Under the pieces are notes generated by a model, which saw only the letters and a list, made by a program, of their open reading frames with translations, ran no database searches and had not been told where the DNA came from. Of a stretch of 64,000 nucleotides of DNA, positions 57,662 through 64,000 are shown piece by piece. The translations under genes and the position numbers were made by a program. Origin of the DNA: Symsagittifera roscoffensis (taxonomy: Eukaryota > Xenacoelomorpha > Acoela > Convolutidae); the NCBI RefSeq assembly GCF_963678635.1, contig NC_087067.1, positions 13,432,844 to 13,496,843 on the forward strand, read 5' to 3'. Positions within the stretch are counted from its first letter, which is position 1, and each line of letters begins with the position of its first letter.

Positions 57662-57689
57662 TTTGAATGCAGAATTTTTGTTACCAAAA

Positions 57690-57715
57690 TAGCTCTGATT
57701 TTATAAGTTTATAGC
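57690..57715 (-). promoter_or_regulatory. Possible TATA box of the 36-exon gene
   Basis: On the minus strand the sequence reads CTATAAACTTATAAAATC, two overlapping TATA-like motifs about 35-50 bases above the ATG at 57661. If used, the 5' UTR would be very short. No transcript evidence. Confidence 0.4.
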
Positions 57716-57802
57716 GGAGAATGTATAGTTTTTTACCAACTGTGTTTTTGTTTGTCTTGAGCGAAGATTGAAAAAACAGAAAAGCAAGTACTCTTCTCAA
57801 AG

Positions 57803-57930
57803 AGTGACGCAGATGAAAGTTAGCCAAAACTACTTGACTCAAAAAGTGACACAGGTGAAAGTTAGCCAAAACTACTTGGATCAAAAACTGACGCAGGTGA
57901 CAATTAGCCAATACTTTTTAAATGTAGATT
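57803..57930. repeat. 42-bp tandem repeat upstream of the gene start
   Basis: Two near-identical 42-base units begin at 57803 and 57845 (GTGACGCAGATGAAAGTTAG and GTGACACAGGTGAAAGTTAG starts), with a diverged third at 57888. They lie 140-270 bases upstream of the ATG and could hold repeated regulatory sites. Confidence 0.8.
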
Positions 57931-60111
57931 ATGCTCAGGTGAAATGTGCACCAATTAAGTAATAACTTCTGCTGACGCAAAAAGAAAACAATTGGATTTT
58001 TTGCTGAGTAAGAAGTTTTTGAAGCTTTTTAATTTCGATTTCAATTTTTTGGCCAGCTCAAATTAAAATATAAATAATTGAACTGTTTGCAAAGTAGAAA
58101 TAAACAAAATTATTTATTTAAAGCTGCTTTGGTTTTTCTGATGGTAAAAAAAAGACTTGATAATTTGTTCATTTAGCATAAAAGTAATTTTGCAAGAACA
58201 GCAATAATAGAAGGATTTTTTTTGTATTTGGGTTTCCAAATTTGGGTTCCCTAGTCTATTAAAGTTTTTTGAGTTGAGCTGGAGATAGAAGCGTCATTTT
58301 AAAATGAAAGCATCTTCGAAATAGCCAAAAACCAAATTAAAGACCTGGAAATCCAAAAAGAATTTTCATAAAAACGGTCAAAATCATACAAAATCATGTT
58401 AAGGTGAAATATCATTACTAATCATAGAAAAAAATCATTCTTTCTGCTGTTTGGCCATTCTATTTAGTGGTATCAGTTGGTAGTTTTTGTGTAGAAGCTA
58501 ACAAAGACATCCTCCGGAGAATGGAATGAATGCATAATTTACATTTCCTTTTTTCTTAAAATCCAGATGTTTTTGATGCACCACTGCAAAAATTAAATCT
58601 TCCCATTCTTCAAATCTCCAAAACAAACTTGAAAGCTTGGGTTGTCCCGTTAATATTGCATGTGAAAGAAAGTGTTTATGATTTAAAATGAGCTCTGTGG
58701 TGAAAGCGAGCTCAGAGTTGTTTGAATATTTAAACGAAGCCTCTTTTGACACCAAAAAACTGCGATAAAGCAGTTTTGCCTTGTTTTGTTGGTAAATTTT
58801 TATTTTCCTTTGCTACATTTCAATGAACTGATACAGATAATCACAGTCGGTCAAGTAGGCAGGATTTGTTTTTGTTCCCGGTCATTTGGGCGGTTTTATA
58901 AGAAATGTTTCTATGTCAGCTGTTTTATTTTTTCTCAATCTTTTGAAAAGAGATAGTTTGCTAGCAGATGTGAAAGACTCACATTAAAAGGACTTACCTT
59001 GTGAAAAACTTACACTAAAAATCGAGTTTTTAAGCATGCGCTTCCTTCTTCAAAATTAGAGTATACTGGCACCAACATTGCGCCGTAAGAAAAACATAGC
59101 ACTTGTTCGGCTTAAATGAATGCCGTAAATTAGTACCGAAGGAAAGAGCATTTTGAAAAAACTGAGAAACAAAATTAAAAAATAGCCCCCAAACCCCCTC
59201 CCCCTTCTCTTTCTCCCCTCACCCTCCCTCGCCAGAAGAACAACTTTTCTTTTGTTTTTAAAATATTGATATGACTTGATGAAACTCCGCCTATTCTAGT
59301 AGAACCGCCTCTCAAGTACTCAGGCAGATAATTTTGCGCCAGACAGTCATATTCAAAAAATACATGTACCATTTCCAAATGCCAATAATGAATAAAATAT
59401 GACTTTGCGCGCTCATTTTGTATATTCAAACTTATCTCGTTTTTTTTTTCTGTTCTTTGAACCAAATCAGTATTCGAGTCTCACTGAGTAAACAACATAT
59501 TTACCATCAATCAGTTTCAACATCTTTAAAAGCTTTTTTTGAACTTTAACCCCGTCAGGACATTTCCCTTTCCAAAGAAACAAATGTTTTGATGGTAAAC
59601 TTAGTAATTTAGGATTTAGGATTTCCTCGAGGGTGGATCTAGGATTTCCTCGAGGTTGGATTTTGAAAAAGTTTTAAGGTTTGTCAGCTTAAAGGGATAT
59701 CTTAAAATAAGATTAAAACTGGGACCCTCTGATTGAATTGTTTTCTTAATTGAGATTGAGTTTTGCAAAAAAAAATTAAAAAGAAAGCGCAGAAAGCTTA
59801 AAATTCTTTCTTCTAGCATGAGAAGTTTTCCAGCTGAACTCACGGGGAAATTTGCAATGAAGTTGATTATTTTATAATGTCTGCACTTCAAAACAATTAT
59901 TTTGTAATTTTGGGTTTTCCTGGTCAATTGTTCTGACCATTGAAAATGGGGAGGAACTTTGAATTCTGGTGTGTTTCAGGTTATTTTTGTTTGCCACACA
60001 GAATCAGGTACCACAAATCGTAATCGGAATGGATCGATTGCTATATTATATTAAAGATCTCTAAATCGCAATTCCAGAGGAAAAAAATTCGAAACAAATT
60101 CCAGTGTCAAG
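57931..60111. other. Intergenic region upstream of the gene
   Basis: AT-rich. Contains the hAT-MITE fragment at 59605 and a dispersed-repeat end near 59930-60020. The longest minus-strand frame (58498-58755) has no ATG and no known motif, so it is not called. Confidence 0.6.
59605..59665. mobile_element. Fragment of the hAT-type MITE family
   Basis: GGATCTAGGATTTCCTCGAGG and its duplicated neighbour match the left part of the intact element (GGATCTAGGATTTTCTCGAGG). Confidence 0.5.
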
Positions 60112-60341
60112 TAACAAGGGTTGATAAAACGATGGCTGTTAAATACTCATTGACTGTATTCTAGTTCGCATAAATAAGAGAGTGAACTAGAGGTCAACAC
60201 ATAACAGCTAGAGAGTTCTAAGTTGATTGACAGGCAGGTACCAAACTCACACTTAATTATAGTATGAGAAATCTCAGAGACAAGTAAATAAAGAATAGCA
60301 ACTAAGATGATTGACAACTGAACATATTGTAGCCCCTGACA
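60112..60341 (-). repeat. 3' LTR of retrotransposon copy 2
   Basis: Minus-strand sequence TGTCAGGGGCTACAATATG to CCCTTGTTA, matching the 5' LTR of copy 1. Preceded by the purine-rich AAGGAAA and followed by host sequence. Confidence 0.85.
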
Positions 60342-61583
60342 TTTCCTTATGGATGTAAAATTTAAATACATAGTAATTTCAATTTAATATAATAATTAAA
60401 CCTTCAACCTGCCGCCTCAACTAAAACGATACAACAAACTTGAGTTTTAGGCTTATGGCTATCCCTCTCCCTGGATAATGAGTTTTTGAATGAGTTTTAA
60501 ATTAAGGTTCATTTTCCTTCTCCCCCTGGATGTTTTCCTTTTTGTTCCGCCCCCTGGATATTTTCAATCATGACTCCTCCCATTTTATCTACTGGCATTC
60601 TTCTTCTAGTACTCCTTCTGACTCCCGAGCTTTCACTTTGACTGCCAGATTCAACGTCTTCTTCTTGGCTACTATTCACAAGGCACTCTCTCGCAACTAA
60701 CGCCGGTCGTTCCTGGCTCCCCTTTACTTGTTTTCTTGACCCCCTTTTCCCCGATTCGCTCTCGTCACTCTTGATTTTGCTTTTGCTCCCATTCCACGTT
60801 CTGCTACTGCTGTACTGCCACTTGGGCCTTGTCCCGCCGCAATCGCTTCGTGTCTCGCTAACACTTCTATCGGTAATCTTGCAGGGATAATATTTAATGG
60901 CTGGTAATCTTCACTATCCGAACTGTCGGACTGGAAGGTGGCTACTGGTACGTTTTGCATGGCCTTTGCTCTCTTCGATTTCGGGCTCTCGACTGCCCCT
61001 TTCTTTGCGCTCGATAACATCTCCTTGAGCCTAGCCGGCTTCCGTTTCTTGGGAAGGTTGGGTTTTGGTTTTACTGCCACTGCACTTTTCCTAAGATCAA
61101 ATCCGTTTTTTAGCTTGATAGTATGCTCGGATTCAGAGATTACAATGGATTTTAATAATTTATACCGGTTTAGGGTCTTGCTGGTGGTACGCTGATATAG
61201 GTCGCGTGCGCCTCCACTCCCCTGGATGTTAGGGCCAGTGTCTCCACCCCCTTGGATTTTCGGGGCAACTCCCGATACCTCTCCTGGACATGTGTCCATT
61301 TGCTGATCGCTATCAAGCATGATAGGGGCCCTTCATAAAGCTGGAGCGTATGTCAAATCGGACCTCTCCTCCCAATTCGAGTGCTGAGGGAATGCAATTT
61401 TACTCATCTCAAGATCATTTTCGTCTAAACACAAACATTTTTGTCTTAAGACGTTCTTCCAATTCAAACTTTTCAAACTTGGTTTTTTCGTAAGATTTCG
61501 TAAAACGGTGTTGGCCTCCCGGCCGTGGTGAGCTTCAAAAGGTGTTAATTTAGTAGTTGCTTTTTTGGAAAATCGTAGGGCGC
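60342..61583 (-). pseudogene. C-terminal region of retrotransposon copy 2
   Basis: Matches the tail ORF of copy 1 (e.g. DSDQQMDTCPGE, RYKLLKS, KKRKPARLKEM, RRSTRRRMP). Broken by an in-frame TGA just before the segment starting at 61320, by a frameshift near 60720, and by a one-base loss near 61590 at the junction with the upstream segment. Confidence 0.85.
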
Positions 61584-63113
61584 CTAGCGCTTTATCGACC
61601 TAGATTCTAGAGACTTATGCTCTTTTTCAGTCGCATATGTTAGGACAAAATTTTTGAAACTTCCTATTGTCCGTTCAACGGACCCCGTGCCTCGATGATC
61701 ATTCACTGGGGAGTACATTAACTCGATGCCTTCGTTGTTACAGAAGCTTTTAAATTTATTAGATGTAAAACCTGATCCCTGATCAACGTGGATTTTCCGA
61801 GGTACTCCATGATGAGTTATGTATTTATCGAGAAATTTTAAGACTTTATCTGACGTGTTAGTGGTAGTAACCATTGCTGATGGCCATCTTGAGAAGCGGT
61901 CCATAGCAACCAAGACATATTTCTTACTCTCATTTAAGTAATTTATTGGCCCCCAGAAATCCAACTGTTTACATTCATTGGGTTCCCTTGGTTCAGGGAC
62001 CTTCCCCATGTCTCCCTTGGGTAATAACGATTTTAGGTTCTTACCCGCTTCCGTGCATTGCTGACAGTACGTGGCTTTTGCTGCCAAACTGCGGTACATG
62101 TAGGGATACCAGACGTCACGCGCTGCTTCATACATGTTTCTTTTACCGTGATGGTAATAATGTATCCCCGACTCAATTGGGACTTGTAATGGCAAAGGAA
62201 TGACCAGCCGTCCATCCAACCACACACAATCGTCTCGTAATGACAAATCGTTTGCGTATTGGGCCCAGTACTTCCCAATCTTCAGGAGTTCTTCTTTCAA
62301 GTTAATCTTCTTCTCCAATGCTTCTTTTACTCGTACTAAGTTCACATCCGCCGGTATGTTTGAGGCAACAAATTCTAAATTAAATAATTCTGGTAACGCT
62401 TGGGATTTCTTGATAACCTTGCAATCATGGGGAATGATAGACATAATTTGCTGATTCGGATTAACGGTAGGAAAGAGCTCGCCTGGAAATTTCGAAGGTA
62501 TAGAAAGTACTGTATTAATTTTTGAATCCCGTGTATTTTTAGTAGTTGCAACAATTTCAGGGTTAATGACAGTTATTTTATCGCTACTCAATAGATTTTC
62601 ATCTAATTTAAGCGGAGAGTTGATCTGAGGTTGTAGTATATTCGGAGAGTTAGTTTGGGAATCAATTCTAACATTTTCAACATTTTCAATTTCAAATACT
62701 GGGAAAGAACAATTAGAGTCGCTATCCATTTTGTTTGAATTATTTGATGTAGGCCAATTTAACCGTCTTCCAAGGGAACAATATATAGAGCACACTGAAT
62801 GTCCTTTGGATTTCTTTGATTTACGCGTTATGCAAATTGATCGTTTCCAATTGGTCGTTGTCTTCACGCATGACTTTCCGCCCTCAACCGTCGCTGTTTG
62901 TAGGCATGTTATCCGTTCTCGCTTTTGATTGGATGAAAACCATCTAGACTGTTTAGAACCAGTTTCTTTAATATCCTGATAATTTCGTTCACCAAGGGGT
63001 TTTAAATCATTTGTGAAACCAAGGGATTTTCTAATTGAAGCGATTTTTGCCACGGTGAACAAATTATCATATTGACTTATCGGTTTAGGGGGTTCGCTAG
63101 GATGCCTTGACAA
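61584..63113 (-). pseudogene. Integrase and linker segment of retrotransposon copy 2
   Basis: 509-residue open segment matching copy 1 from SRHPSEPPKP through the integrase. Unlike copy 1 it keeps the region with the second catalytic Asp (HVDQGSGF) and the downstream Glu (SVERTIGS). No ATG of its own; it is a piece of the polyprotein cut off by frameshifts on both sides. Confidence 0.88.
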
Positions 63114-64000
63114 GTAATCTGCTAATCCGGTTTGTGTTCCATTACAAAGTCAAAAGGAATCAGTCTGTCTAGCCAACGTGTCAGTCTTGAAAAGAGTGTT
63201 TTGTTTTCTTGTTATTCCCGTTAAGTAATGAAATTAGAGCCTTATGGTCCGTGATAACTGTAAAGGATCTTCCTAAAATATAGTTTCTGAAATACTTGGC
63301 CCCCATACCACCGCCAGCATTTCAAGCTCGTTAGTGGACTATTTTTCCTCGGCTGCGTTTAAGAATCGTGATGCAAAAGAGATAGGGCGCCACCCTTCTG
63401 TACCCAATTGCTCTAAAACCGCTCCAAGGCCATTATGACTTGCATCGCAAACAACTCTAATGTCTTTATGAATATCAAAATGTTTTAATTCAACTATGTT
63501 TGCTACCTCCAATTTAATGTTTTGGAAAGCATTTTCACATTCCGCGGTCCAGTTATATTCGTTTTTCGTGCTGAGAAGTGGCCTTAATGGAGCTGACATC
63601 TCCGCTATCGCTGGTAAAAATTTATGCAAGCTGTGGATTGAGCCCATAAATGATTTCAATTGAGTGACTGTTTTTGGAGCCTTTATGCGTCTATCGGCGA
63701 TGTTTTGCGTTTAAGCGGCGTAACCCCCGTTTCGGTTATACGATGACCAAGCCACTCGCATTCTCGTTTCGCAAACTCGCATTTTGGTAATTTCAGCGAT
63801 ATGTTTTCGTGGTTTAGTTTCCTGAGGATCTTTTCAACCAAGGAGATATGTTCTACTTCCGTTCCCTTGGTTGTAATCAAAATATCATCAATAAACGCGT
63901 TCGCTTGTGGGAATTCGTTCAAAATTGAGTCCATTACTCGTTGGAACTCTGCCGGCATGGACGTTAGCCCGTAAAACCCTGTTCGGAATCGGTATGTTCC
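63114..64000 (-). pseudogene. RT and RNase H segments of retrotransposon copy 2, running off the window
   Basis: Three frames are needed: 63683-64000 (RT, FIDDIL box near 63885), 63339-63659 (RNase H start, VCDASHNG) and 63114-63338 (rest of RNase H, with deletions near 63126). Gag, protease and the 5' LTR lie beyond the window. Confidence 0.87.

Noticed and set aside
58498-58755. 85-residue minus-strand frame upstream of the gene
   Set aside because: No ATG, no motif, no convincing splice sites.
1-64000. CRISPR arrays, operons or prophage
   Set aside because: The sequence is eukaryotic; short tandem repeats have no spacer structure and no cas-like genes occur.

Overview
The window is nuclear DNA of a multicellular animal, most likely a marine invertebrate; I cannot name the phylum. 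The evidence is an AT-rich sequence, many short coding exons bounded by GT-AG (twice GC-AG) introns, a secreted cysteine-rich product, and a dense load of DNA transposons, MITEs and Ty3/gypsy-type LTR elements. No prokaryotic operon, CRISPR array or complete tRNA gene was seen.

The main content is one gene on the minus strand that fills about 50 kb. I could assemble 36 coding exons from the ATG at 57661 down to the stop at 7246. Exon ends and codon phases agree at every junction except around exon 6, next to a 200-N assembly gap. The product is about 1,870 residues: an N-terminal signal peptide, a long cysteine-rich extracellular region with N-glycosylation sequons, a furin-type site near the C-terminus, and a hydrophobic tail running to the stop, typical of GPI-anchored proteins. 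I do not recognise the family; the helical C-terminal part is only faintly reminiscent of mesothelin/otoancorin-type proteins.

Layout: 1-3.6 kb is a tandem array of a ~1.03-kb unit. 3.6-7.2 kb is intergenic with a palindromic foldback element at 5.54-6.44 kb. 7.2-57.7 kb is the gene; its introns carry MITEs (several families, some with long poly-C/poly-G tracts), a 408-bp hAT-type MITE with an 8-bp target duplication, a decayed MULE-type transposase, tRNA-derived fragments, an LTR retrotransposon (copy 1, 31.07-36.9 kb, + strand) and an unusual 3.9-kb element (46.8-50.7 kb, + strand). 57.7-60.1 kb is the putative promoter and upstream intergenic DNA. 60.1-64.0 kb is a second copy of the same LTR retrotransposon on the minus strand, running off the window.

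The most unusual part is the 46.8-50.7 kb insertion. It is bounded by 180-bp direct repeats, has TTTC on both outer sides, and contains a run of decayed RING-finger-like units followed by small overlapping ORFs, one coiled-coil. It matches no element type I know. Both this insertion and retrotransposon copy 1 lie antisense to the host gene in its two largest introns.
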